Positions 7,035 through 12,969 are shown, counted from the first letter of the stretch. The stretch is DNA of 16,885 bases from JANMEX01 sp049696015 (GCA_049696015.1 JBAVTG010000001.1:1-16885), one strand, 5' to 3'. Notes: generated by a model not told the origin, from the letters alone. Numbers and translations: made by a program.

Positions 7035-7065
7035 TGCCGCGCCACGCCAGCGCGGCATTTTCTTT
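7035..7065 (+). terminator. Intrinsic terminator/attenuator between folE and hisI
   Basis: TGCCGCG (7035-7041) and CGCGGCA (7051-7057) form a perfect 7-bp GC-rich stem with a 9-base loop, followed by TTTTCTTT (7058-7065). The hisI Shine-Dalgarno AGGAG (7066-7070) starts directly after the T-tract, so terminator and ribosome site abut. Confidence 0.7.
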
Positions 7066-7076
7066 AGGAGCTGACG

Positions 7077-7481
7077 ATGATTGCGTTCCCTGCCCCGCCG
7101 ACGAACAAGAGAATTCTTGAGGAAAGCACTGAATTCACACCGAAATTCGATTCCAATGGCTTAATCACCGCCGTCGTCACCAATATGGCTGATGGCGTGT
7201 TGTTGATGGTGGCGTATATGAACGCAGAAGCCTTGTCGCTGTCGCTGGAAACCGGATTTGCCCATTATTGGTCCCGCTCTCGCAAAGCGCTTTGGAAGAA
7301 GGGTGAGACATCCGGCAATGTGCAGACCATTGTCGAATTGCGCACTGATTGCGACCAGGATGCACTGTGGCTGAAGGTCAAAGTGGCCGGCGATGACGTG
7401 ACCTGCCACACAGGCCGACGCACCTGTTTTTACCGCGCCGCGAAATCAGAAGACGGGCGGCATTACCTCGAATTTGACTGA
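7077..7481 (+). CDS. hisI: Phosphoribosyl-AMP cyclohydrolase
   Basis: A 134-residue cytosolic metalloenzyme for the third step of histidine synthesis, opening the purine ring of phosphoribosyl-AMP. The signature RTDCDQDALW (about 89-98) holds the magnesium-binding aspartates D91, D93 and D95 and the zinc cysteine C92; CHTGRRTC (110-117) gives the other two zinc cysteines. It is the single-domain form, not fused to the HisE pyrophosphohydrolase. ATG at 7077 follows AGGAG with a six-base spacer. The gene is apart from any other histidine gene. Its upstream neighbour folE carries out a mechanistically similar ring opening, but the physical pairing may only reflect genome history. A terminator lies directly before its ribosome site, so expression may depend on readthrough from folE or on its own promoter. 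Confidence 0.97.
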   Translation: MIAFPAPPTNKRILEESTEFTPKFDSNGLITAVVTNMADGVLLMVAYMNAEALSLSLETGFAHYWSRSRKALWKKGETSGNVQTIVELRTDCDQDALWLKVKVAGDDVTCHTGRRTCFYRAAKSEDGRHYLEFD

Positions 7482-7540
7482 TTCAGCATTTGGTCAACTT
7501 CTCAGTGTAATCTCATAGCCGGACAGAGGAGTACGGGATC

Positions 7541-8545
7541 ATGCTCGAGTGGGCGACCCGAAAAGCACCAGATACGGCAAACGGCGGCCCGGTCGAACAA
7601 ACCACCGCACATTCGGTTGTCGGCGGCACAGGCGGCATTGGCCATGTTTCCAAAAGCCGGCCTCACCATAACGAGGCGCGGGGAATTGCGCTGGCGCTTG
7701 GTGGCGGCGTTGCGAAAGGCTGGGCCCATATCGGGGTTCTTCGCGCTCTTGATGAGCACAAGATACCGGTCCGCATGATTGCCGGCACTTCGATCGGCGC
7801 TTTGGTTGGCGGCTGCTATCTGGCTGGCAAGCTTGACGAACTGGAAGAATTTGCCCGCGGCCTGACCAAGAAACGCATTTTCGGTTTGCTCGATTTCCAC
7901 CTGGGCGGCAATGGGCTGCTGGGCGGTCTCAAGCTTGACCAGAAGCTCAAGTCCCATCTCGATCATATGACGTTTGCCGACCTGAAGACGCCGTTCGTTT
8001 GCGTTGCCTCAGAAATTCGCACCGGCCACGAAATCTGGCTTTCGTCTGGTTCTCTGGTCAATGCGATGCGCGCTTCATTCGCCCTGCCCGGCGTGTTCGA
8101 GCCGGTGGTTTGCAACAACCGGCTCTTGGTCGATGGCGCGCTCGTCAATCCCGTGCCGGTCTCGGTTTGCCGCGCCTATGAGCAAATGGCGGTTGTTGCC
8201 GTCAACATGCATTATGATCATTTCGGCCGTGCAGCTGTTGTGCGCCATGATGCCGGTCCGACCGAAAAGGAGCGCCAGGAGACCGGTGCGCCTTCAACCT
8301 CCGTCATGGACCGGAGTCAGCGTCTTGGCATTACCGGCACAATGGTCGAAGCGTTCAATATCATTCAGGACCGCATCTCGCGGGCAAAGCTGGCGGGTGA
8401 TCCGCCAGATTTGGCCATTCATCCCAAGCTCGGCAATATTGGCCTGACCGAATTCCACCGGGCCGATGAACTCATCCAGATCGGCTATGAGGCAACCGTA
8501 TCCAAGCTTGAGGATATCGAACGGCTGCAAAGCGCGTTCGTCTGA
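7541..8545 (+). CDS. Patatin-like phospholipase family protein (RssA-like)
   Basis: A 334-residue protein with a bacterial patatin domain (about 47-215), a Ser-Asp dyad lipid acyl hydrolase. Visible: the glycine-rich oxyanion loop GGGVAKG (54-60), the nucleophile elbow GTSIG (82-86, S84) and the catalytic aspartate in VDGALVNP (D198). The N-terminal 46 residues are polar and low in predicted structure, without a signal peptide, so the protein is probably cytosolic or peripheral to the membrane. The C-terminal 110 residues (from about 225) contain a charged linker (TEKERQE) and a helical end that I do not recognise. Substrate is unknown; the family includes phospholipases A. ATG at 7541 has AGAGGAG nine bases upstream. 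It follows hisI by 59 bp on the same strand and is convergent with the CBS gene, with 6 bp between stops and no terminator visible. Confidence 0.93.
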   Translation: MLEWATRKAPDTANGGPVEQTTAHSVVGGTGGIGHVSKSRPHHNEARGIALALGGGVAKGWAHIGVLRALDEHKIPVRMIAGTSIGALVGGCYLAGKLDELEEFARGLTKKRIFGLLDFHLGGNGLLGGLKLDQKLKSHLDHMTFADLKTPFVCVASEIRTGHEIWLSSGSLVNAMRASFALPGVFEPVVCNNRLLVDGALVNPVPVSVCRAYEQMAVVAVNMHYDHFGRAAVVRHDAGPTEKERQETGAPSTSVMDRSQRLGITGTMVEAFNIIQDRISRAKLAGDPPDLAIHPKLGNIGLTEFHRADELIQIGYEATVSKLEDIERLQSAFV

Positions 8546-8551
8546 TCTGCC

Positions 8552-8986
8552 TCAAGCGGTGGCGATGTAGGTGCGGATTTCTTCCGCTTCCCGTTCCGTT
8601 TCCTCAATTTTCCTTTTGACGACATCGCCAATCGAAATGACACCGACCAGTTTGCCTTCCCGCTCCACTGGCATGTGACGGAAGCGTCCACGCGTCATGA
8701 TTTCCATGACTTCATTAATCGTGTGACTTTCGGTGCAGACCTTGACGTTGGCCGTCATGACCGTTGCAACCTTTTGCTCCAGTGCGCCAACACCGTCTTC
8801 GGCAATATGGCGGATGACATCACGCTCGGAAATTATGCCGCGGATCGTTCCGGATTGGTCGGCAACAACCAGTGCGCCAATTCTGTGCTTTGCCAGCAAT
8901 GCCACCGCTTCCTCAACTGTCGTATCCTTACCAACAGTCAGAACTTCGGTGCCTTTTTCCGCAAGTATCGATTTGACCGATGACAT
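8552..8986 (-). CDS. CBS domain-containing protein (paired CBS/Bateman module)
   Basis: A 144-residue protein made almost only of two CBS domains (about 12-65 and 78-130), a module that binds adenosine nucleotides or similar ligands and acts as a sensor. The repeat signatures are clear: VEEAVALLAKHRIGALVV then GIISERDVIRHI in the first, and VMEIMTRGRFRHMPV then GVISIGDVVKRKI in the second. The C-terminus is a charged helix (EETEREAEEIRTYI). No enzyme domain is attached, so it should act on a partner protein; none is identifiable nearby. ATG at 8986 was chosen because GGGAG lies eight bases upstream; a TTG at 9007 would add seven residues without a ribosome site. It is co-oriented with the rhomboid gene but separated by 128 bp of AT-richer DNA. 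Confidence 0.93.
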   Translation of the reverse strand: MSSVKSILAEKGTEVLTVGKDTTVEEAVALLAKHRIGALVVADQSGTIRGIISERDVIRHIAEDGVGALEQKVATVMTANVKVCTESHTINEVMEIMTRGRFRHMPVEREGKLVGVISIGDVVKRKIEETEREAEEIRTYIATA

Positions 8987-9114
8987 GTGTGGTCTCCCTG
9001 TAGCCAAGACGAAATAGCGCCGCCGCTCCAGATTGGCCTAACCGCTCGAAAAGCGGACGGAATAAAAAATTGCGCTCTAAAGACGCCAAATACAAGCACA
9101 AATCGAGATCGTAC

Positions 9115-9795
9115 TTACCGGTGCCGCAGCATTAATGGAAATAGCAAAAATCCCGCGATAAGCCCCCCAATATGGGCCTGCCATGCAATGCTGGCGATAC
9201 CCGGTGCAACGGTATCTGACAAACCAATCCCGACATTGACAGCAAGGTAAAGACACAAAAACGCAATTACGCTCCTGTTGCGCAGCACCAAGGCAAGCGA
9301 TGGGAGCACAATTGGTTCGTCATCTATCGTCCGATTGGCGCGCAAACGGAACCCGGCACGTGCTGCTGCGCCCATCATGCCCGACACTGCGCCAGATGCG
9401 CCAATCATGGGAACCATCGACGATGGATCAGCGCCCAAATGCACCAGGGCAGCGGCAACCGAACAGATCACCCAGAAAAGCGCAAACCGCGCGTTGCCCA
9501 ATGCTGCGGCAACCGGACTGCCAAAGGCAACGAGCCACAGGCTGTTGTTGGCCAGATGCCCCCAGCTGCCATGCAAAAGCGAGTAGCTGACAAGCGTCTG
9601 GATATATTCAGCTGAAAACTGCGACAATCGGACCGGAATGAAGGAAAACCACCAAATGATGTGCGCATTGGCGCTCGCCGGCACAATGAACACTTGGGCT
9701 GCGTGGACGCCAGCCATGAAGACACCGACCGCAACGATTGGTGTTGGCAGGTTGATGATCGGCTCTGCACGGCGGTTTTCATGGGAATCGGACAT
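9115..9795 (-). CDS. Rhomboid family intramembrane serine protease
   Basis: A 226-residue integral membrane protein of the rhomboid family, which cleaves substrates within or near the membrane. The catalytic serine is in GASGAVSG (S134), the catalytic histidine in WQAHIGGL (H208), and the HGSWGHLANN motif (75-84) carries the conserved His and Asn of the oxyanion region. About six membrane segments are visible: near 15-40, 60-75 (with the motif loop), 83-100, 103-120, 128-147 and 175-195, plus the last helix from 203. The N-terminal tail is short and polar. ATG at 9795 has TTGAG upstream; longer starts would run through a strong minus-strand terminator at 9843-9878, which argues against them. 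Upstream DNA (9796-9981) holds several hairpins, so the gene may be controlled by readthrough of that terminator (inference). Confidence 0.93.
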   Translation of the reverse strand: MSDSHENRRAEPIINLPTPIVAVGVFMAGVHAAQVFIVPASANAHIIWWFSFIPVRLSQFSAEYIQTLVSYSLLHGSWGHLANNSLWLVAFGSPVAAALGNARFALFWVICSVAAALVHLGADPSSMVPMIGASGAVSGMMGAAARAGFRLRANRTIDDEPIVLPSLALVLRNRSVIAFLCLYLAVNVGIGLSDTVAPGIASIAWQAHIGGLIAGFLLFPLMLRHR

Positions 9796-9842
9796 TGGAC
9801 ACTCAATCGCGGGCCCCAAGCCATGGACTGGAATTGGTAAAG

Positions 9843-9878
9843 AAAAAAGGCCGCTCAGGGAATTAACCCTGAACGGCC
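9843..9878 (-). terminator. Strong intrinsic terminator upstream of the rhomboid gene
   Basis: Minus strand: GGCCG, one mismatch, TCAGGG, loop TTAATT, CCCTGA, mismatch, CGGCC, then six T (9848-9843). The stem is 11 bp with one internal mismatch. No protein gene on the minus strand lies just upstream of it, so it must end a short RNA or attenuate the rhomboid transcript. Confidence 0.75.
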
Positions 9879-9909
9879 GTTCGAGTCCCTGCTCTCCCCC
9901 GAGAACGAC
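9878..9909 (+). repeat. 32-bp C-rich motif, copy A
   Basis: This copy aligns without gaps to 12362-12393 at 23 of 32 positions, sharing the blocks CGAGTCCC, CTC and AACGAC in the same order and spacing. Both copies are intergenic, on the same strand, and sit in the loop of a hairpin beside a GC-rich terminator-like stem. Confidence 0.3.
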
Positions 9910-10054
9910 ACTGAACTTGAATTTTGCTGCAAAGCCAACGGCTTCGTGAAGTGAATTCAAGATGTCACAGGCTCCCCTTCATTGCAACGTCAACCAACTG
10001 TTAACCTTAACGCGCCCGGCCCGTTGATAACTGTGGTTACCCCGAATCCTTCGC

Positions 10055-10070
10055 TGGCATGGAACCTGCT
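10055..10070 (+). promoter_or_regulatory. Candidate sigma-54 promoter upstream of the PAS gene
   Basis: TGGCATGGAACCTGCT agrees with the -24/-12 consensus at all but two fixed positions, with GG and GC at the right spacing. Transcription would start near 10081, about 70 bases before the ATG at 10153. No enhancer-binding protein gene is in this window. Confidence 0.35.
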
Positions 10071-10152
10071 CTGCCTTCAGGAATGGTGCCCAAACGAACC
10101 ACTGGTTCTCGTTTTGGCACAAAAGAAATGCGAATGCAGTGTGGACGACGTA

Positions 10153-10812
10153 ATGCGCAATGCCGGAACAAAAGAGCTATATCAGTATTGGAACCGAATC
10201 CGCGACGGCCAGCCGGCGCCGTTGCGCACACAAATCGAGCCTGTCGACATCAGAACCTATCTGGCGGATACATTTATCCTGGAACAGGGCTTTTCCCGCG
10301 AAATCACATTTCGTCTGGCCGGAACCCGAGTCTGTGCCATTTATGGACGCGAGTTGAAGGACTTTTCGTTCTTCAGCCTCTTCACCTTGCCCGACATGAG
10401 TCTTGCCAAACGCATCATCAATGCTTGCCTTTTGGAAAAGACTGTCAGCGTCATTACATTTGACGGCATTACCCGTAACAAACGGGTGTCCGGCTTTGAG
10501 GCCATTTTCATGCCGCTGGCCAACAACGGTGAAGGCGGACGGCTGTTTGGAGCAATATTCAGCGAATCAAAGCCTTTCTGGCTTGGCGCGGACCCGGTTG
10601 TCGAAAGCCGGATCACCTCAGTGCGCATCATTGACCCCGAAAAAGAACTTGTTTTCAATAATCGACCCAGCGTCACTGTCCCTTCCATGGACCCATCATT
10701 GCGCAATCTGTCTGTTGGTCGGCAGATTCAGGGTGAATCCGGCAAGGATTTCAAGCGTTTTGGGCATTTGACAGTTATTCCGGGCGGCCGGGCGGAATCT
10801 GTTCAAGAATAG
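10153..10812 (+). CDS. PAS domain-containing protein (PAS_5 type)
   Basis: A 219-residue cytosolic protein whose N-terminal two thirds (about 5-140) match the PAS_5 family common in Alphaproteobacteria. The opening ELYQYWNRIRDGQPAPLRTQIEP followed by DIRTYLADTFILE is the typical start of that family. A conserved core follows: FRLAGTRVCAIYGRELK, then the FEAIFMPL strand. No catalytic output domain is attached. The ligand is unknown. The remainder (about 150-219) looks poorly structured. The frame is open upstream to a TTG at 9982, but the first 57 codons do not resemble the family, and GTGGA lies before the ATG at 10153, so I start there. It precedes the tandem PilZ gene by 97 bp on the same strand, which suggests, but does not prove, a shared signalling role. 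Confidence 0.85.
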   Translation: MRNAGTKELYQYWNRIRDGQPAPLRTQIEPVDIRTYLADTFILEQGFSREITFRLAGTRVCAIYGRELKDFSFFSLFTLPDMSLAKRIINACLLEKTVSVITFDGITRNKRVSGFEAIFMPLANNGEGGRLFGAIFSESKPFWLGADPVVESRITSVRIIDPEKELVFNNRPSVTVPSMDPSLRNLSVGRQIQGESGKDFKRFGHLTVIPGGRAESVQE

Positions 10813-10818
10813 GTGAAC

Positions 10819-10904
10819 TTTCGCCTGTTGGGTTACGAGTTATTAATTCAGAATTCGTAACCTATGTGCTGGTATCGGTAGCAAGCCCGATGGCATAGGC
10901 GAAA
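10819..10904 (+). promoter_or_regulatory. Structured leader of the PilZ gene covering its ribosome site
   Basis: TTTCGCCT (10819-10826) pairs perfectly with AGGCGAAA (10897-10904), whose AGGCG is the only Shine-Dalgarno-like sequence for the ATG at 10910. Inside, GGTTACGA (10831-10838) pairs with TCGTAACC (10855-10862), extendable by three more pairs, and ATCGG (10874-10878) pairs with CCGAT (10887-10891). The result is a possible three-way junction that hides the ribosome site. It does not show the conserved core of class I cyclic-di-GMP riboswitches. The GGTTACGA repeat could instead be a DNA operator or the PAS gene terminator. Confidence 0.35.
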
Positions 10905-10909
10905 ACATT

Positions 10910-11506
10910 ATGAGCGCAGCAACGTCAAGCCGATCCGAACGCAGGGATTTCCAGCGTGTGCCGGTCAAAATGTATGGCCGCTACATGCTTGAAGATCGCA
11001 ACGAATACCCATGCCAGGTGGTAGACATGTCGCCGGGCAATTGTTCCTTTATCGCTGACCAAATGGGTGAACTCGGTTCCAAGGTCATTGCCTATATTGA
11101 TCACATCGGCCGCATCGAGGGTGTCTTGACCCGCACGCTGCCCGATGGGTTTGCCATGACAATCCTCGCTTCTGAGCGGAAGAAGGACAAACTGGCGGCA
11201 CAGTTGACGTGGCTTGCGAACCGGCATGAACTTGATCTTCCCGAAGACCGCCGTCACGAACGTGTTTCGCCGCGCAATCCTGTCACTGTTCTTTCGATGA
11301 TCGACGGCCGTCAGTATGAGTGCCGCATCGTCGATCTTTCGCTTTCTGGCGCAGCCATCGAAATTGACGTGAAGCCGGCATTGGGCAGTCAGGTCACTCT
11401 TGGCACCATGCGCGGACAGGTAGTGCGCCACTTTGATGATGGTGTGGCTGTCGAGTTCGCGGTTCTTCAGCGCGTTGAGACGCTGGACGCAGCGTTCGCA
11501 GATTAA
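10910..11506 (+). CDS. Tandem PilZ domain protein
   Basis: A 198-residue cytosolic protein with two PilZ domains, the main bacterial receptor domain for cyclic di-GMP. In the C-terminal domain (about 110-195) both ligand motifs are canonical: RxxxR as R114 to R118 in RRHER and DxSxxG as DLSLSG (142-147). In the N-terminal domain (about 10-95) RxxxR is present (R12-R16 in RDFQR), but the second motif reads DMSPGN, with Asn in place of the final Gly, so its ligand binding may be weakened. No output domain is attached, so it should act by protein contact. The ATG at 10910 is preceded by AGGCG within a possible leader stem (10897-10901). A clear terminator follows at 11532. Neighbours are a PAS protein and a LapG-like protease, which fits a cyclic-di-GMP/envelope role (inference). 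Confidence 0.93.
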   Translation: MSAATSSRSERRDFQRVPVKMYGRYMLEDRNEYPCQVVDMSPGNCSFIADQMGELGSKVIAYIDHIGRIEGVLTRTLPDGFAMTILASERKKDKLAAQLTWLANRHELDLPEDRRHERVSPRNPVTVLSMIDGRQYECRIVDLSLSGAAIEIDVKPALGSQVTLGTMRGQVVRHFDDGVAVEFAVLQRVETLDAAFAD

Positions 11507-11531
11507 TCTTCGAGATATGATTTTGACTGTG

Positions 11532-11563
11532 TGGCGCGATTGATATCGCGCCATTTCTGTTTG
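11532..11563 (+). terminator. Intrinsic terminator of the PilZ gene
   Basis: TGGCGCGAT (11532-11540), loop TGAT, ATCGCGCCA (11545-11553): a perfect 9-bp stem with a tetraloop, then TTTCTGTTTG. It lies 25 bp after the stop codon. The T-tract is interrupted but the stem is strong. Confidence 0.75.
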
Positions 11564-11627
11564 TGCGCGGATATGGCGGCAGGATGTCGTGGTTAACGCA
11601 TGTCTCAAAATCCTGTGAGATTTTTAC

Positions 11628-11653
11628 TTAAATATACCGATAGTTTTATTTAA
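11628..11653. repeat. AT-rich inverted repeat upstream of the LapG-like gene
   Basis: TTAAATA (11628-11634) and TATTTAA (11647-11653) with a 12-base spacer, inside an unusually AT-rich stretch (about 11600-11725) that must carry the promoter of the following gene. Possibly an operator; the base composition makes chance occurrence likely. Confidence 0.25.
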
Positions 11654-11746
11654 ACAAGACAATTATTTACTTAGAAAACCCGCCTGCAAATTCTCGTGAT
11701 ATAAAAATCTCTATGTCATTGTTCTCGCCAGACAGGGAACGGGACA

Positions 11747-12343
11747 ATGAATAACAAAATTGCAAAAGGACTGTTTGCTTTAGTGTTGCTGCCTGTGCTG
11801 ACTTCAGCGTCTTGGGCCGCAAGCTTCATGCCGACGGGCGCACGCACCAGCCAGCCGATCGGGCATTATGATTTCTGCATGGCCAATCCGGGCGATTGCA
11901 AAAACGATTCGACAAAACCGGGTCTGATTGCCCTGTCGCGCGACTTGTGGAGCGTCATGCAAGACGTGAACAACTCGATCAATTCGATGATTGAACCGGT
12001 GACCGATCAGGCGCTTTGGGGCGTTGAAGAAAAGTGGTCTTACCCGGTCAACAAGGGTGACTGCGAAGATTATGTGCTTCTCAAGCGCAAGCTTTTGGAA
12101 GAGCGCGGTGTGCCCGCGTCAAACCTGTTGATCACCGTTGTCCGCCAAAAAAATGGGGCCGGACATGCCGTGCTGACCATGCGCACCGACCGCGGCGATT
12201 TCGTACTCGACAATCTTGAAGCCAAGATCTTGCCTTGGGATCAGACCGAGTACCGGTTTCTCAAGCGGCAGTCGGAACGCAGTGCGTCCCAATGGGTTTC
12301 AATTCAGGACAACCGGCAGATGATTGTCGGCAGCGTCAAGTAA
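11747..12343 (+). CDS. Transglutaminase-like cysteine peptidase (BTLCP, LapG-type), periplasmic
   Basis: A 198-residue protein of the bacterial transglutaminase-like cysteine proteinase family (PF06035, peptidase C93). A signal peptide (MNNKIAKG, hydrophobic stretch to about residue 20, likely cut after SWA at 24) sends it to the periplasm. The catalytic triad is visible: C106 in KGDCEDYV, H140 in GAGHAVLT and D155 in FVLDNL. C44 and C51 may form a disulfide. In Pseudomonas, LapG of this family cleaves a surface adhesin under control of the cyclic-di-GMP receptor LapD. No LapD or large adhesin is in this window, and many Rhizobiales members have unknown substrates, so I call it LapG-type, not lapG. 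ATG at 11747 has AGGGA eight bases upstream. The gene has its own AT-rich promoter region after the PilZ terminator, and a C-rich hairpin plus strong terminator in its 3' region. Confidence 0.92.
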   Translation: MNNKIAKGLFALVLLPVLTSASWAASFMPTGARTSQPIGHYDFCMANPGDCKNDSTKPGLIALSRDLWSVMQDVNNSINSMIEPVTDQALWGVEEKWSYPVNKGDCEDYVLLKRKLLEERGVPASNLLITVVRQKNGAGHAVLTMRTDRGDFVLDNLEAKILPWDQTEYRFLKRQSERSASQWVSIQDNRQMIVGSVK

Positions 12344-12360
12344 CAAGGTTTCACAGATAC

Positions 12361-12396
12361 CCGGTCGAGTCCCCACTCCCCGTCCCCAACGACCGG
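12361..12396 (+). other. C-rich-loop hairpin in the 3' region of the LapG-type gene
   Basis: CCGGTCG (12361-12367) pairs with CGACCGG (12390-12396), holding a 22-base loop with three TCCCC units. Such exposed C-rich loops can bind Shine-Dalgarno sequences, as in some alphaproteobacterial small RNAs. With the terminator just after, this resembles a 3'-UTR-derived small RNA. The opposite strand has three GGGG runs plus a GGG, a possible G-quadruplex. It also holds copy B (12362-12393) of the 32-bp motif found at 9878. Confidence 0.35.
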
Positions 12397-12402
12397 TGTA
12401 CA

Positions 12403-12432
12403 GGAGCCGGCGCCTTCCCCAGCGCCGGCTCC
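12403..12432 (+). terminator. GC-rich terminator between convergent genes
   Basis: GGAGCCGGCGC (12403-12413), 8-base loop, GCGCCGGCTCC (12422-12432): a perfect 11-bp stem, followed by GCCTTATT. The T-tract is weak, but the stem is the strongest in the window and lies between the stops of two convergent genes (12343 and 12436), so it may act in both directions. Confidence 0.7.
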
Positions 12433-12435
12433 GCC

Positions 12436-12969
12436 TTATTCAGGGGTCTGTTTCAGTCCGTTCTTGAATCGCTTTCCGTTTGCAACATAGTGGGACGCCG
12501 ACTGCTGAAGCTTGCCTTCCGCCACTTCATCGAGTGTGCGCACAAAACGGGCGGGTGATCCGACAATCAAGGAATTGTCCGGGAATTGCTTGCCTTCGGT
12601 GATCAATGCGCCGGCACCGACGAGGCAGTTCTTGCCAATCTTTGCGCCGTTCAGCACAATTGCGCCCATGCCAATGAGCGTATTATCGCCAATGACGCAG
12701 CCGTGGAGAATGGCACGGTGGCCGACTGTGCAGCCTTTGCCGACAACAAGGGGGAAACCCGGATCGGTGTGGAGCATGGAATGTTCTTGTATGTTTGTCT
12801 CCTCGCCAATCGTGATTGGCTCATTGTCGCCGCGCACCACTGCATGCGGCCAGATATTGACGTCTTTGCCGATTTGGACCTTGCCGATCACCATCGCGCC
12901 TGGCGCTAGATAGACACTCTCCGGTGCCTCCAACGCCGGGGAGATTCCATCCAGCTCATAAAGACCCAT
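12436..12969 (-). CDS. Gamma carbonic anhydrase family protein (left-handed beta-helix)
   Basis: A 177-residue hexapeptide-repeat protein of the gamma carbonic anhydrase / YrdA / PaaY group, expected to form a trimeric left-handed beta-helix with metal bound between subunits. The repeats run from about residue 22 to 140 (such as VIGKVQIGKDV, AIVLNGAKIGKN). The three zinc histidines are in place: H67 in MLHTDPG and H84 and H89 in VGHRAILHG. The mature function may be carbonic anhydrase activity or an acyltransferase-like role; sequence alone does not decide. ATG at 12969 has GGA eight bases upstream and overlaps the end of the preceding membrane-protein gene by 14 bp, indicating translational coupling. 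A TTG at 12990 would add seven residues. Confidence 0.92.
   Translation of the reverse strand: MGLYELDGISPALEAPESVYLAPGAMVIGKVQIGKDVNIWPHAVVRGDNEPITIGEETNIQEHSMLHTDPGFPLVVGKGCTVGHRAILHGCVIGDNTLIGMGAIVLNGAKIGKNCLVGAGALITEGKQFPDNSLIVGSPARFVRTLDEVAEGKLQQSASHYVANGKRFKNGLKQTPE

Larger units (their letters stand above)
9843..9961 (-). ncRNA. Candidate small RNA or attenuated leader before the rhomboid gene
   Basis: The gene-free stretch 9796-10152 holds a run of minus-strand structures ending in the terminator above. From the 5' side: CTTGAATT/AATTCAAG (9961-9954 with 9923-9916) enclosing AAGCC/GGCTT; then CGTTC/GAACG (9907-9903 with 9882-9878) with a G-rich loop; then the terminator and T6. Upstream, TTGACG on the minus strand near 9996-9991 could be a -35 box but the -10 is poor. 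An RNA of about 120-140 nt would result. It may be independent or the 5' leader of the rhomboid mRNA. No known RNA family was recognised. Confidence 0.3.

Noticed and set aside
6815..7120. Open frame linking folE and hisI
   Set aside because: It overlaps the end of folE in another frame and reads through the terminator; the translation has no family resemblance.
9042..9056. CCGCT/AGCGG hairpin between the rhomboid and CBS genes as a terminator
   Set aside because: The stem is only five base pairs and there is no T-tract on the minus strand after it; the A-run lies on the wrong side for that direction.
9875..9905. T-arm-like sequence GTTCGAGTCC suggesting a tRNA 3' end or attachment site
   Set aside because: The bases flanking the loop do not form a T stem, no anticodon or D arm precedes it, and part of the sequence belongs to the palindrome GAACGGCCGTTC of the terminator.
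10925..11608. 227-codon minus-strand open frame opposite the PilZ gene
   Set aside because: Antisense to clear PilZ motifs, runs through the terminator at 11532, and its translation is rich in Arg/His without recognisable features.
11590..11655. CtrA binding sites (several TTAA words)
   Set aside because: No two TTAA words have the seven-base spacing of the full site; the region is simply AT-rich.
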